NCBI RefSeq assembly: GCF_001613245.1
Contig: NZ_BDBZ01000002.1
Coordinates: 186,001 to 250,000, forward strand
DNA length: 64,000 nucleotides
Source of the DNA: Nocardia speluncae NBRC 108251
GTDB taxonomy: Bacteria > Actinomycetota > Actinomycetes > Mycobacteriales > Mycobacteriaceae
Direction of reading: 5' to 3'
Position 1 is the stretch's first letter. Every line of letters starts with the position of its first letter. Shown here piece after piece: positions 1-7,885 of this stretch. Under the pieces are notes generated by a model that did no database searches, was not told where the DNA came from, and saw only the letters and a list, made by a program, of their open reading frames with translations. Both the position numbers and the translations under genes were made by a program.

Positions 1-156
1 CCGGACGCAATGCTCCTGGGTGACGCCAACGGAATGAAGGCGTCGAGCGTGAGGCCGAAGCGGTGGCCCACCTGCTGACACAATCCCGTCGAGATCGGGT
101 CTCCGGCGCGCCGTGCGAGATCTTCCCACCCGGGCCCGGGTTCGTCGTGGCCGCGG
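1..156. other. Window edge, no assigned gene
   Basis: No convincing gene is seen. One plus-strand frame reads EREAEAVAHLL at about 42-74, which faintly resembles the helix before the metal site in ArdC/ImmA-type proteins, but the same frame has a stop at 21-23 and turns into low-complexity Arg/Pro sequence downstream. At best it is a decayed remnant. Confidence 0.3.
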
Positions 157-1086
157 TCAGCTCGACACCGCCCGGGGCCCGAGCACAAGATCATGACCAC
201 CCAGGTCGATGGACTCGGCCAATTCCGGATCGCGGATATCGGCACCGGCAGTCGCGGCATGCCGGTAAGCGATCAGGTTCACGGAATCGTTCGCAGTGCT
301 GGTGACGCCGCGTTTCCAGTAGGCCCTGGCGAGGATGTCGCAGCGGTCGACTTCCCATACCTCGACGGCGTGCGCCCGGATACCGCGAACCTGGGTGGCC
401 TCGGCAGCGATCCAGACCTGGGTTCGGCGACCGACGGCTATCGAGGCGGGGGTGTGGTCGAGCGTCCGGGTGAGATCGGTGAGGTGGTGCAGCGTCAGTT
501 TCGGATGCGCCGGAACGAGTTCGACGTCGGCAGGATCCGGGGTGGCAATATAGGCCGATACGGCATGACCCGAGTCGAGACCGTCGAGGATGGCCGAGAT
601 GGCCGGGAGTGCGGTGGCGTCACCGATCAGCACATGCTCGCGGATTCCGGTACCTACTGCCCATTCGGGTCGCATTCCGGACAGCGATACCGGGTCACCG
701 GGGCGCGCGGCGTTGAGCCAGTCGATTCCCACGCCGTGGTCGTGCCGAGCCACATCCATGGTCAACCGGCGTGCGACCGGATCGAATGCGCGGACCGTAA
801 AGGCACGGAGCACCGGCTGCACCATATCGGCGGGCCATTCCGGAAGCCCTGACTCGCCGCGTACCGGTGTTGCCACCGCGGAATTCCGCGTAGGTGCCAT
901 CATGAGTTTGAACGCGTCGGCCGGATGTGGGTCGCGATATTCGTCCAGATCCGGTCCTTCGAGAACGACGCGGGTGTATCCCGGAGTCAAGGGCTCGATC
1001 CCCGCGACGAACAACTCGAGCGACAACAACCGACGGCCCTGTGATCGCCTCCAGATCCCGGCCTTGATCGACTCCACCGCACCCAC
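157..1086 (-). CDS. Siderophore-interacting FAD-binding protein
   Basis: This is a ViuB/SIP-type flavin reductase that would release iron from ferric siderophores in the cytoplasm. The 309-residue protein has the FAD-binding motif RAFTVR at residues 94-99, a glycine-rich HGVGIDWL segment near 117-124, the pyridine-nucleotide region GDATALPA at 155-162 and the C-terminal YWKRG typical of the family. Length fits the family. The GTG at 1086 is the longest start; the GTG at 1077 (codon 4) is the better start, because the purine-rich GAGAGGTGG lies just upstream of it. An IdeR-type iron box lies directly upstream, so iron repression is expected. The gene stands alone here; no siderophore biosynthesis or ABC importer genes are adjacent. 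Confidence 0.9.
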   Translation of the reverse strand: MGAVESIKAGIWRRSQGRRLLSLELFVAGIEPLTPGYTRVVLEGPDLDEYRDPHPADAFKLMMAPTRNSAVATPVRGESGLPEWPADMVQPVLRAFTVRAFDPVARRLTMDVARHDHGVGIDWLNAARPGDPVSLSGMRPEWAVGTGIREHVLIGDATALPAISAILDGLDSGHAVSAYIATPDPADVELVPAHPKLTLHHLTDLTRTLDHTPASIAVGRRTQVWIAAEATQVRGIRAHAVEVWEVDRCDILARAYWKRGVTSTANDSVNLIAYRHAATAGADIRDPELAESIDLGGHDLVLGPRAVSS

Positions 1087-1096
1087 CTCTCGGTAT

Positions 1097-1115
1097 TTAG
1101 GGTAGGTAACCCTAA
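1097..1115 (-). promoter_or_regulatory. Iron box (IdeR/DmdR-type operator)
   Basis: The sequence TTAGGGTAGGTAACCCTAA is an inverted repeat with 7-bp arms (TTAGGGT / ACCCTAA). It matches 15 of 19 positions of the actinobacterial iron-box consensus TTAGGTTAGGCTAACCTAA. It sits 10 bp upstream of the GTG at 1086 of the siderophore-interacting protein, where a bound repressor would block transcription under iron sufficiency. The binding protein is not in this window. Confidence 0.85.
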
Positions 1116-1257
1116 ATTCGATGGTAGCGCAAACTCAGGTGCCCGTGCGAAACCACACAAGGTGGTCTCGCCGTTTCACCTCGTCGTCACGACGCCGACA
1201 GCAGTGGCCGACGCCGCCACACCTCCAGCCACTGCCCGGCAGCCGGGCCACGGCTCA

Positions 1258-2094
1258 CTACTTCAGGAGACTTCCCGCGTCGACCGGTAGTGGAAGTCCG
1301 GTGATGTAGCGGGCCTCGTCGGAAGCGAGGAACAGTACCGCGTTGCTGATGTCCACCGGTTCCACCCAACCCACCGGCAGGACATGCATGAGCTGGGCAA
1401 CGGGGGCGAAGTCGTCGGCGCCGGGATTCTCCAAATCCGGCCGGAACAGTTTCATCGTTCCTTCGTTCATGAACATCGGAGTGTTGACATTGGTGGGCAG
1501 CACCGAGTTCACCCTGATGAAATGCTGCCCCAGCTCCACGGCGAAACTGCGCATCAAGCCGATGACCCCGTGTTTGGCGGCGATGTAGTGGCCGGTGTTG
1601 GGGTAGGCCTTCAAACCGCCGACCGAACTGGTCAGGACGATCGATCCCCCACCGGCGGTCAACAGATGGGGCACACCGGCTTTCACCGTTTTCCACACCC
1701 CGGAGAGGTTGATGTCGATCATGGCCTGCCAGTCGGGTTCACTGGTCTTGTCCAGGGTTTCGCCACCGTTGCCGATGCCGGCGTTCGCCACGATGACATC
1801 GAGGCGACCGAGCTGTTCCACCCCATTGTCGAGTGCGGTCTTCAGGGCGTCGTAGTCGCGGACATCGACCTGTTCGGTCACGATCCTGCGGCCGTGATTC
1901 TTGACCAGATCGGCGGTCTCGGCCAGATCTTCCGGTGTCGACGGGGCGATATCGTCACTGCCACTGACCGGCGCACAGACGTCGACAGCGATGATGTCGG
2001 CACCTTCCTGCGCCAGCCGGACCGCGTGGCTGCGTCCTTGTCCGCGTGCTGCTCCCGTAATGAAGGCGACCTTGCCTTCGACCCGACCGGCCAT
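1258..2094 (-). CDS. Mycofactocin-type SDR oxidoreductase
   Basis: This is a short-chain dehydrogenase of the mycofactocin-coupled subfamily, 278 residues. It has TGAARGQG at 13-20, a characteristic insertion after the second beta strand (about residues 41-70), NAG at 104-106, catalytic Ser at 156/157 and Tyr170-xxx-Lys174, and ends in ITGLPLPVDAG. Members of this subfamily hold NAD tightly and are thought to pass electrons to mycofactocin; the alcohol or hydroxy substrate is unknown. The ATG at 2094 is preceded by GAGGTGG. A longer upstream reading frame exists but runs into the TetR gene. A 17-bp operator upstream is shared with the P450 gene, which suggests one regulator controls both. Confidence 0.88.
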   Translation of the reverse strand: MAGRVEGKVAFITGAARGQGRSHAVRLAQEGADIIAVDVCAPVSGSDDIAPSTPEDLAETADLVKNHGRRIVTEQVDVRDYDALKTALDNGVEQLGRLDVIVANAGIGNGGETLDKTSEPDWQAMIDINLSGVWKTVKAGVPHLLTAGGGSIVLTSSVGGLKAYPNTGHYIAAKHGVIGLMRSFAVELGQHFIRVNSVLPTNVNTPMFMNEGTMKLFRPDLENPGADDFAPVAQLMHVLPVGWVEPVDISNAVLFLASDEARYITGLPLPVDAGSLLK

Positions 2095-2162
2095 GTTCCA
2101 CCTCGTTCTGTCGTCGAACGGCCACCACGCAGAGCCCGGTAGCCACCACGATCGACCAACTG

Positions 2163-2179
2163 TTGATCGATCGATAAAA
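2163..2179. promoter_or_regulatory. TetR operator copy 1 (SDR side)
   Basis: TTGATCGATCGATAAAA lies between the SDR start (2094) and the TetR stop (2220). Its exact reverse complement occurs at 2939-2955 upstream of the P450. The core ATCGATCGAT is palindromic. Two identical 17-bp sites flanking the intervening TetR gene are best explained as operators for that repressor. Confidence 0.7.
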
Positions 2180-2219
2180 ACTGTGACACCGGCGATGGGA
2201 ACTGTCAACGACGGACCGG

Positions 2220-2834
2220 CTATTCGGGGGGACGGGCGACCCCCGCGGTCGCAATCGGCGGACGGTAACCGCTCATCAGCTCCTCGACGAAAACACGCAG
2301 CTCGCTGTGCCCCTGCCGCATACCCACAGCACCTTCGTTGCAGAGAATCCGGGCCGCACCGGTGAGCAGCATCGACACGACGACAGGCGGGAACTGTGTG
2401 AGGTCGACCCCACACGAGCGCAGTACGAGAGTGACAGCGGCGGTTTCGATATCGCGGACACGTTCGGCGAACACCTTCAGCTCCGCTCCCACCGCCTTGC
2501 GATGGTTGGCCAATGCCATGAACTCGGTGTTCAGCTGGGTGAACCGGGCATCGGTGTTGATCTCCCACAACACCTGCAGCGGATCGTCGGCGGTGAGCGC
2601 CTGCCGCATTCGATTCAGCGCCTTTTCCCCACCGGCACGCAGTACCGCAACGAACAGGTCGTCCATCGTCGGGAAGTAGTAGTACACCAGGGTCGATTTG
2701 ACTCCGGCAGCGGTCGCGACCCGGCGTGAGGTCGCCGCGGCGTAACCCTCTTCACGGATGATCTGAGCGGTCGCCTCCATGAGCCGCAACCTGGCCCCGG
2801 TGTCGTCGGCTTTAGCGGCACGCTTCGCAGGCAT
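2220..2834 (-). CDS. TetR-family repressor
   Basis: This TetR/AcrR-type regulator has 204 residues. The N-terminal helix-turn-helix spans roughly residues 20-65 (IIREEGYAAATSRRVATAAG, then TLVYYYF), followed by an all-helical ligand domain that I cannot assign to a ligand. It lies between the minus-strand SDR and the divergent P450 gene. Identical 17-bp palindromic sites occur beside both neighbours, so it most likely represses both. Its own promoter shares the 2835-3057 interval with the P450. It may respond to a hydrophobic P450 substrate, but that is inference. Confidence 0.88.
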   Translation of the reverse strand: MPAKRAAKADDTGARLRLMEATAQIIREEGYAAATSRRVATAAGVKSTLVYYYFPTMDDLFVAVLRAGGEKALNRMRQALTADDPLQVLWEINTDARFTQLNTEFMALANHRKAVGAELKVFAERVRDIETAAVTLVLRSCGVDLTQFPPVVVSMLLTGAARILCNEGAVGMRQGHSELRVFVEELMSGYRPPIATAGVARPPE

Positions 2835-2938
2835 TCAGCGGCACCGCCCGAATTCGCGGCCGACCGACCCGCTCCCGAGGGGGGTCACAATCCTTGACTG
2901 CCCGAAATGCCACATGGTACCCATGGTGCACTCTAACA

Positions 2939-2955
2939 TTTTATCGATCGATCAA
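2939..2955. promoter_or_regulatory. TetR operator copy 2 (P450 side)
   Basis: TTTTATCGATCGATCAA is the exact reverse complement of the site at 2163-2179. It lies 103 bp upstream of the P450 ATG and 105 bp upstream of the divergent TetR ATG, in the only untranslated interval between them, so one bound dimer could control both directions. Confidence 0.7.
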
Positions 2956-3057
2956 ATTCTGATGAGGGCCGCGAACGGCCACCTCGGGCGGATCGACGAA
3001 ACAGCGAACGGTCCTGCGGCGTCGCCGCGCGGACCTGCATCGAAAGGCTGCGAGCCG

Positions 3058-4335
3058 ATGAACGACCTTGCCGCACGGGATTTCTTCTCCGACGAAGCCA
3101 TCGCCCAGAGCCCCTACGAATACCTCGACCACCTGCGCAGCCGGAACCCGGTATTCCGTGAACCCCACTACGGCGTGGTCGCGGTGACCGGCTACCAGGA
3201 GGCCAACGAAGCCTTCCGCAACACCGCGGACTTCTCGGCATGCATCTCCATCGGCGGCCCGTTCCCGCCACTGCCGTTCGAGCCGGCCGGCAACGATATT
3301 TCCGATCGGATCGCCGAGCACCGCCATCTGTTCCCGATCTTCGAGCACATGGTGACCATGGACCCGCCGGAGCACACACGCGCTCGGTCTTTGCTCAATC
3401 GCCTGCTCACCCCGAAACGACTGAAGGAGAACGAGGACTATATGTGGCGGCAGGTCGACCGCCAGCTCGACGAGTTCCTGGGCGCCGGGCGTTGCGAATT
3501 CCTCGGCGACTACGCAAAACCGTTCGCCACCCTGGTGATCACCGACCTGCTCGGCGTACCCGAAGCCGACCGGGAGCGGTTCCGCGAGACCCTGGCCGGC
3601 AACGAGCGGTCCGGCAGACGCCCGGGCGCCCTGGACCACGAACCGGTCGGCCGCAATCCGCTGGAATGGCTCGACGAGACGTTCAGCGCCTATATCGCCG
3701 ACCGCCGCCGCACACCCCGCACCGATGTCCTCGGCACCCTGGCGACAACGCACTATCCGGACGGCACACTGCCCGAGATCATCGATGTCGTACGCCCCGC
3801 AACATTCCTCTTCGCGGCCGGCCAGGAGACGGTGACGAAGCTGCTCAGTTCCGCGGTACGGGTTCTGGCCGAGCGCCCGGATCTGCAACAGCAACTCCGT
3901 GCCGACCGTAGCCTCGTCGGCAATTTCATGGAGGAAGCGCTGCGGATCGAAAGCCCCACCAAGGTCGACTTCCGGCTCGCCCGCCGGTCCACCTCACTCG
4001 GCGGTGTCGATATACCCGCCGGCACCGTGGTCATGCTCTGCATCGGCGCCGCCAACCGCGATCCCCGCAAATTCGACGACCCCGGCGAGTTCCGGCTCGA
4101 CCGCCGCAATGCCCGCGAGCACATCGCCTTCGGCCGGGGTATCCACACCTGCGCTGGAGCCCCGCTGGCACGCGTGGAGGGTCAGGTCACCCTCAATCGG
4201 ATGCTCGACCGGATGAGCGATATCGCAATCGACGAGAGCGCACACGGTCCCGGTTCCACGCACCACTTCGAGTACGAGCCGACCTTCCTACTGCGCGGAC
4301 TGCGCGACCTCCACATCACCTTTGCTGCCGCCTGA
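3058..4335 (+). CDS. Cytochrome P450
   Basis: A soluble bacterial P450 of 425 residues. It has the I-helix oxygen-activation motif AGQETVT (254-260, Glu in place of the more common Asp), the K-helix ExxR (Glu293, Arg296) and the haem-thiolate loop FGRGIHTCAG with Cys365. There is no membrane anchor and no fused reductase, and no ferredoxin is adjacent, so it needs electron partners from elsewhere. The reading frame is open upstream to 2779, but that part overlaps the TetR gene and is not P450-like; the ATG at 3058 begins a typical N-terminus (MNDLAARDFFSDE). The substrate is unknown. The neighbouring mycofactocin-type SDRs suggest that a hydroxylated product may be oxidised further. Confidence 0.93.
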   Translation: MNDLAARDFFSDEAIAQSPYEYLDHLRSRNPVFREPHYGVVAVTGYQEANEAFRNTADFSACISIGGPFPPLPFEPAGNDISDRIAEHRHLFPIFEHMVTMDPPEHTRARSLLNRLLTPKRLKENEDYMWRQVDRQLDEFLGAGRCEFLGDYAKPFATLVITDLLGVPEADRERFRETLAGNERSGRRPGALDHEPVGRNPLEWLDETFSAYIADRRRTPRTDVLGTLATTHYPDGTLPEIIDVVRPATFLFAAGQETVTKLLSSAVRVLAERPDLQQQLRADRSLVGNFMEEALRIESPTKVDFRLARRSTSLGGVDIPAGTVVMLCIGAANRDPRKFDDPGEFRLDRRNAREHIAFGRGIHTCAGAPLARVEGQVTLNRMLDRMSDIAIDESAHGPGSTHHFEYEPTFLLRGLRDLHITFAAA

Positions 4336-4346
4336 ACCCCTGACGG

Positions 4347-4379
4347 GAAGCCGTCGCACCGCACGATGCGACCGGCTTC
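4347..4379 (+). terminator. Hairpin after the P450 gene
   Basis: GAAGCCGTCGCA pairs with TGCGACCGGCTTC with one bulged base, enclosing an 8-nt loop, 11 bp after the P450 stop. The gene on the other side is convergent, so the hairpin may end transcription in both directions. There is no U-tract, as is usual in high-GC actinobacteria. Confidence 0.65.
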
Positions 4380-4454
4380 TCGTCCAGGCACCCGGAAGGC
4401 ACGGCGGTCACAGCAGTTCAGTGAGCGAAAGTGATATCGCGCGGCCGCGGCGCG

Positions 4455-5132
4455 TTACGGCAGCGTACGCAGGGTAGGTCGTGCGATCCCGGAGGTTTCC
4501 AGTGCGGCCGAAGTCTCGGCCGAGGGTGGTGTGACCAGTTGGGCCACCAGCGTATCCAGCAGTTGACCGACGTGAACCGCGAACGACGCCACCACCGAAC
4601 CCATCCGGCGCATACGGTGACGATCCGCGCAGATATGAAGGCAGATGGCCGACGCCTGATGAATGCGGATATCCCGCAGGGGCTGGGGAATATGCTCGAT
4701 CAGCGCCCCGACACGTGCGTAATAGGCGCGTTCGGAGTCACGGTGCGTAGCGGGCAGTTTGTCCAGCGGGTGCATCTCCCGCACCAGCTGTTCGAGGAAC
4801 GACAGGTAGTAGCAGTTGTCGTCCTCGGCCAGTTCCATCAACGGCAGCTGATGAGCCTCGACGACCCGCCGCAGATCACCTTCCGGGACACGGGCTTCCA
4901 GCAAGCGGCGGCGCCGGGTCAGGTCCTCGACACGGTTCAGCAGGATCGCATCGATCAGCCCTTGTTTCGATCCGAAATGGTATTGCACTGCCGATTTGTT
5001 GCCCATTCCGGCTTCGTCACCGATCCGGCGCAGTGGGACTCCACCGAGGCCGTGCACCGCGTAGAGCCGTTCCGCGGTGAGCACGAGTTGCTGTTTGGCG
5101 GAGAGGCCAACGGAGGGTGCCGACTCGGTCAT
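4455..5132 (-). CDS. TetR-family regulator
   Basis: A TetR-type protein of 225 residues. The HTH region is near residues 12-58 (LSAKQQLVLTAERLYAVHG, then GNKSAVQYHFGSK), followed by a helical ligand domain with an unusually His/Arg-rich stretch around ICADRHRMRRM. It is transcribed away from the CMD-SDR operon beginning at 5221. The short divergent interval carries a perfect inverted repeat and a second imperfect copy, the arrangement of an autoregulating local repressor. The ligand is unknown. Confidence 0.87.
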   Translation of the reverse strand: MTESAPSVGLSAKQQLVLTAERLYAVHGLGGVPLRRIGDEAGMGNKSAVQYHFGSKQGLIDAILLNRVEDLTRRRRLLEARVPEGDLRRVVEAHQLPLMELAEDDNCYYLSFLEQLVREMHPLDKLPATHRDSERAYYARVGALIEHIPQPLRDIRIHQASAICLHICADRHRMRRMGSVVASFAVHVGQLLDTLVAQLVTPPSAETSAALETSGIARPTLRTLP

Positions 5133-5160
5133 GGATTCATCAAACCACCCCTGGACATTG

Positions 5161-5176
5161 TAAGTCGATAGACTTA
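5161..5176. promoter_or_regulatory. TetR operator, perfect palindrome
   Basis: TAAGTCGATAGACTTA has arms TAAGTC / GACTTA around GATA. It lies 28 bp before the TetR start and 44 bp before the CMD gene. A weaker copy starts exactly 40 bp later at 5201 (TAAGTAGATAGGTA), about four helical turns away, so two dimers could bind the same DNA face. Confidence 0.7.
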
Positions 5177-5220
5177 AAGTCAGGGTAGCCGCATTACTTT
5201 TAAGTAGATAGGTAGGCGCT

Positions 5221-5985
5221 ATGGGGAGCTACCGGTCCGTGATGACCGTCGACCCACCACCCGAAACGGGCACCCCCTTCGAGCGGGCGGCCCGCGATTT
5301 CGTCATCGATCAAGTGTGGTCACGACCTGGGTTGTCGCGCCGCGACAGGCGCTGGGTCACCCTGACCTGCGTCGGCGCGGCGGATGCGCCGCAGTCGATC
5401 GAGGACCAGGTCTTCGCCGCCCTCAACAGCGGCGATATGACCATCGACGAGATGCTGGAATTCGTCCTGCATTTCGCGGTGTACAACGGCTGGCCCAAGG
5501 GCTCCCATCTGGAGGGGGTCATTCGGCGCCAGTGGTCCCGCATACAGAGCGAGCGGGGACTCGACGCCGCGATCCGGCCACCGGACAACGCGACCCTGGG
5601 CTCGACCGACTGGACCGAACGCATCGCAGAAGGCACCCGCGAATTCATCGAGGTCAATTTGATCGACGCCCCCGCGCCGGAGACTCCGTACATCCATGCC
5701 GGAATCCTGAACTTCGTCTTCGGCCATATCTGGCAACGCCCCGGTCTGTGCCGCCGTGATCGGCGGTTCATCACTGTCGCTTCCGTCGCCGTCTGCGATG
5801 CCGCCCTACCTCTGGCTTCCCATGTCGGCTCCGCACTGGAATCCGGCGATATCACCAAGGCCGAGATGGACGAGATCGTCCTTCAGCTTGCGGCCTATTC
5901 CGGTTTCGCCAAAGGCGAGGCCCTGCACTACACGGCCGAAAACGCCTGGGCCCGGCTGGGTCACCGAGACCGGCCGGGTCACTGA
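5221..5985 (+). CDS. Carboxymuconolactone decarboxylase-like protein, tandem domains
   Basis: 254 residues with two repeats of the CMD/AhpD-like fold. The repeats begin at VWSRPGLSRRDRR (about residues 37-49) and IWQRPGLCRRDRR (about 171-183), each followed by a helical domain. The CxxC redox motif of AhpD peroxidases is absent, so a decarboxylase or other lactone/acid role is more likely than peroxidase activity. It is the first gene of an operon with the mycofactocin-type SDR at 6002, which starts 16 bp after its stop. The ATG at 5221 is used here; an in-frame ATG at 5242 is possible. Control by the adjacent TetR is expected. Confidence 0.82.
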   Translation: MGSYRSVMTVDPPPETGTPFERAARDFVIDQVWSRPGLSRRDRRWVTLTCVGAADAPQSIEDQVFAALNSGDMTIDEMLEFVLHFAVYNGWPKGSHLEGVIRRQWSRIQSERGLDAAIRPPDNATLGSTDWTERIAEGTREFIEVNLIDAPAPETPYIHAGILNFVFGHIWQRPGLCRRDRRFITVASVAVCDAALPLASHVGSALESGDITKAEMDEIVLQLAAYSGFAKGEALHYTAENAWARLGHRDRPGH

Positions 5986-6001
5986 GAAAGGACCGACCAT
6001 C

Positions 6002-6832
6002 ATGTCAGGACTGGACGGACGCGTCGCGTTCATCACCGGCGCCGGCCGAGGTCAGGGCCGCGCGCACGCCGTGCGTCTCGCCCGCGAAGGCGCCGATATC
6101 ATCGGTATCGATATCTGCGCGAACGTCACCTCGATGACCTATCCCAATGCAAGCGAGGCAGAGCTCGCCGAAACCGAGAAAATGGTCCGTGCACTGGGCC
6201 GCACAATGATCGCCCGCAAGGCAGACGTCCGCGACTACCACGCACTCTGCGCAGCTTTCCAGGACGGGTATCAGCATTTCGGCCGCGTCGACATCGTCGT
6301 CGCCAACGCCGGCATCATCCGGATGGGTCCCGAATCCGATGATTTCCTCGCCGACTGGAACGACGTCATCGACACGAACCTCACCGGCGTCTACCACACC
6401 GTCCGCGCCGCGCTGCCGGCATTACGCCGGAGCGGCCGCGGCGGGTCCATCGTCATCACCAGCTCCACCGCCGGGCTCAAGGCCTCCCCCTCACTCAATG
6501 CCAGCGGCAACGCCTACGCCGCCGCCAAACGCGGTGTCGTCGCACTGATGCAAGGGCTCGCGGGCCACCTCGCGCCCGAATGGATCCGCGTGAACACCAT
6601 CCACCCGACCGGTGTCGCCAGCGGCATGACCCATAACGACGCCATGCGCGAACTGATGGAACAAGCCGCCGCCGGGGGCCAGAACTCGATCTCCGGCATG
6701 CAGAACGCACTCCCCGTGCAGATGCTCGAAGCCGAGGACATCGCAAACGCCGTTGCCTACCTCGTCTCCGACGAAGCGAGATTCATCACCGGCATCCAAT
6801 GGCCCCTGGACGCCGGCTTCATGATCCGCTGA
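6002..6832 (+). CDS. Mycofactocin-type SDR oxidoreductase
   Basis: 276 residues, a close parallel of the SDR at 1258-2094 but not a recent duplicate. It has TGAGRGQG at 12-19, the subfamily insertion at about 40-72, NAG near 102-104, Ser154/155 and Tyr172-xxx-Lys176, and ends ITGIQWPLDAGFMIR. It presumably oxidises an alcohol with bound NAD and re-oxidation by mycofactocin. The ATG at 6002 is preceded by GAGAAAGGA. It is co-transcribed with the CMD-like gene. The mycofactocin biosynthesis genes are not in this window. Confidence 0.88.
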   Translation: MSGLDGRVAFITGAGRGQGRAHAVRLAREGADIIGIDICANVTSMTYPNASEAELAETEKMVRALGRTMIARKADVRDYHALCAAFQDGYQHFGRVDIVVANAGIIRMGPESDDFLADWNDVIDTNLTGVYHTVRAALPALRRSGRGGSIVITSSTAGLKASPSLNASGNAYAAAKRGVVALMQGLAGHLAPEWIRVNTIHPTGVASGMTHNDAMRELMEQAAAGGQNSISGMQNALPVQMLEAEDIANAVAYLVSDEARFITGIQWPLDAGFMIR

Positions 6833-6908
6833 CCGCACGACCGGTCACCCCACCGACGACAGAGACCGCCAGGACCTCCAGCCCCGCGTAGCGGTTCGAC
6901 GGTGCCGG

Positions 6909-7712
6909 TCAAGAGGGGGCCGGGTGCAGCGTGTGCGGTCCGGTGGGACGCAGGCGTAGTTCCCGAGAGAGACGGTGCGCACAGCGCAGGAGTAGGCTGC
7001 CCAGCTCGTCGCGGCGGTCGGCGCGGAACCGGCTCTCGACTCCGGTGAGACTGAGTGCCCATCGGGGTTCGTCGCGCTGGTCGAAGACCGCCGCCGCCAT
7101 GCCCCAGCTGCCTTCGACGAGCAGGCCGGGATTCACACACCACCCGGATTCCCGTGTGGCGGTGATGCGCTGGGACAACTCGGGGCGTGCGTGTGCTGAG
7201 CCCCAGTCGGTACTCAGGTCGGTACGGGCGAGATAGTCCTCGATATCGCGGTCGGGCAGGTGTGCCAGGATCACCAAACCGGCCGAGGCGACACCGAGGG
7301 GAAAACGGATACCGGGGTACAGCACATGGGAGCGGAGCGGGAAACTGCCTTCCTCACCGGCCAGGCATACCGTCTCGTCACCGCGGCGGGCGGACAGGAA
7401 CGCGCTCTCTCCGGTCTCCCGGGCGAGTTCCCGCAGCACGGGCCGGGCGGCGTCGCCGATGTCGTAGCGCTCCGCGGCGAGTGAGCCCATGAGGAACAAT
7501 TCCGGGCCGAGCAGCCATCGCCCCGTTCCGGCGTCGCGGTCCAGGAAGCCTTCCTCGGCGAGTGCGACGAGCAGTCGGTGGGCCGTGGGCCGCGCCAAAC
7601 CCGTCCGGCGTGCCAGATCGCTGGTCGTCACTGCCTGCTCGCCCTCGGCGGCGACCGCGCGCAGCAGGGCAGCTGCGCGCCCGAGGACCGACGGGTTCGG
7701 CTCTGCACTCAT
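6909..7712 (-). CDS. IclR-family transcriptional regulator
   Basis: 267 residues. The N-terminal winged helix-turn-helix covers about residues 8-65 (LRAVAAEGEQAVTTSDLARR, then LARPTAHRLLVALAEEGFL), followed by the IclR effector domain (DETVCLAGEEG, and GIRFPLGVASAG in the middle). It is divergent from the CoA-transferase pair. In Streptomyces and Rhodococcus, IclR proteins of the PcaR/PcaU group regulate beta-ketoadipate or ketone-body CoA-transferase genes, so a local role is likely. The intergenic region has two 19-bp palindromic sites. Confidence 0.88.
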   Translation of the reverse strand: MSAEPNPSVLGRAAALLRAVAAEGEQAVTTSDLARRTGLARPTAHRLLVALAEEGFLDRDAGTGRWLLGPELFLMGSLAAERYDIGDAARPVLRELARETGESAFLSARRGDETVCLAGEEGSFPLRSHVLYPGIRFPLGVASAGLVILAHLPDRDIEDYLARTDLSTDWGSAHARPELSQRITATRESGWCVNPGLLVEGSWGMAAAVFDQRDEPRWALSLTGVESRFRADRRDELGSLLLRCAHRLSRELRLRPTGPHTLHPAPS

Positions 7713-7723
7713 CCCTCCATCCT

Positions 7724-7742
7724 ACGTTCACTGAGTGAACGT
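7724..7742. promoter_or_regulatory. IclR operator 1, perfect palindrome
   Basis: ACGTTCACTGAGTGAACGT is a perfect inverted repeat around one central base. It lies just upstream of the IclR start. A second copy follows 30 bp later, about three helical turns. Confidence 0.75.
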
Positions 7743-7753
7743 GCTTCAGCACA

Positions 7754-7772
7754 GTGTTCACTCGATGAGCAC
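7754..7772. promoter_or_regulatory. IclR operator 2, imperfect palindrome
   Basis: GTGTTCACTCGATGAGCAC resembles the site at 7724-7742 with weaker dyad symmetry. A short GTTC-N4-GAAC element at 7820-7831 could be a third contact nearer the CoA-transferase start. Confidence 0.6.
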
Positions 7773-7885
7773 TTCCTGCTTCGCATAACCCGAACACTTG
7801 CCAGTTCATACCGGGCAATGTTCTCGTGAACGAACCGCAGCAACGACGTTTGCTGAGTGGACAGAGAATGAGAGGCAAGCCGGAA

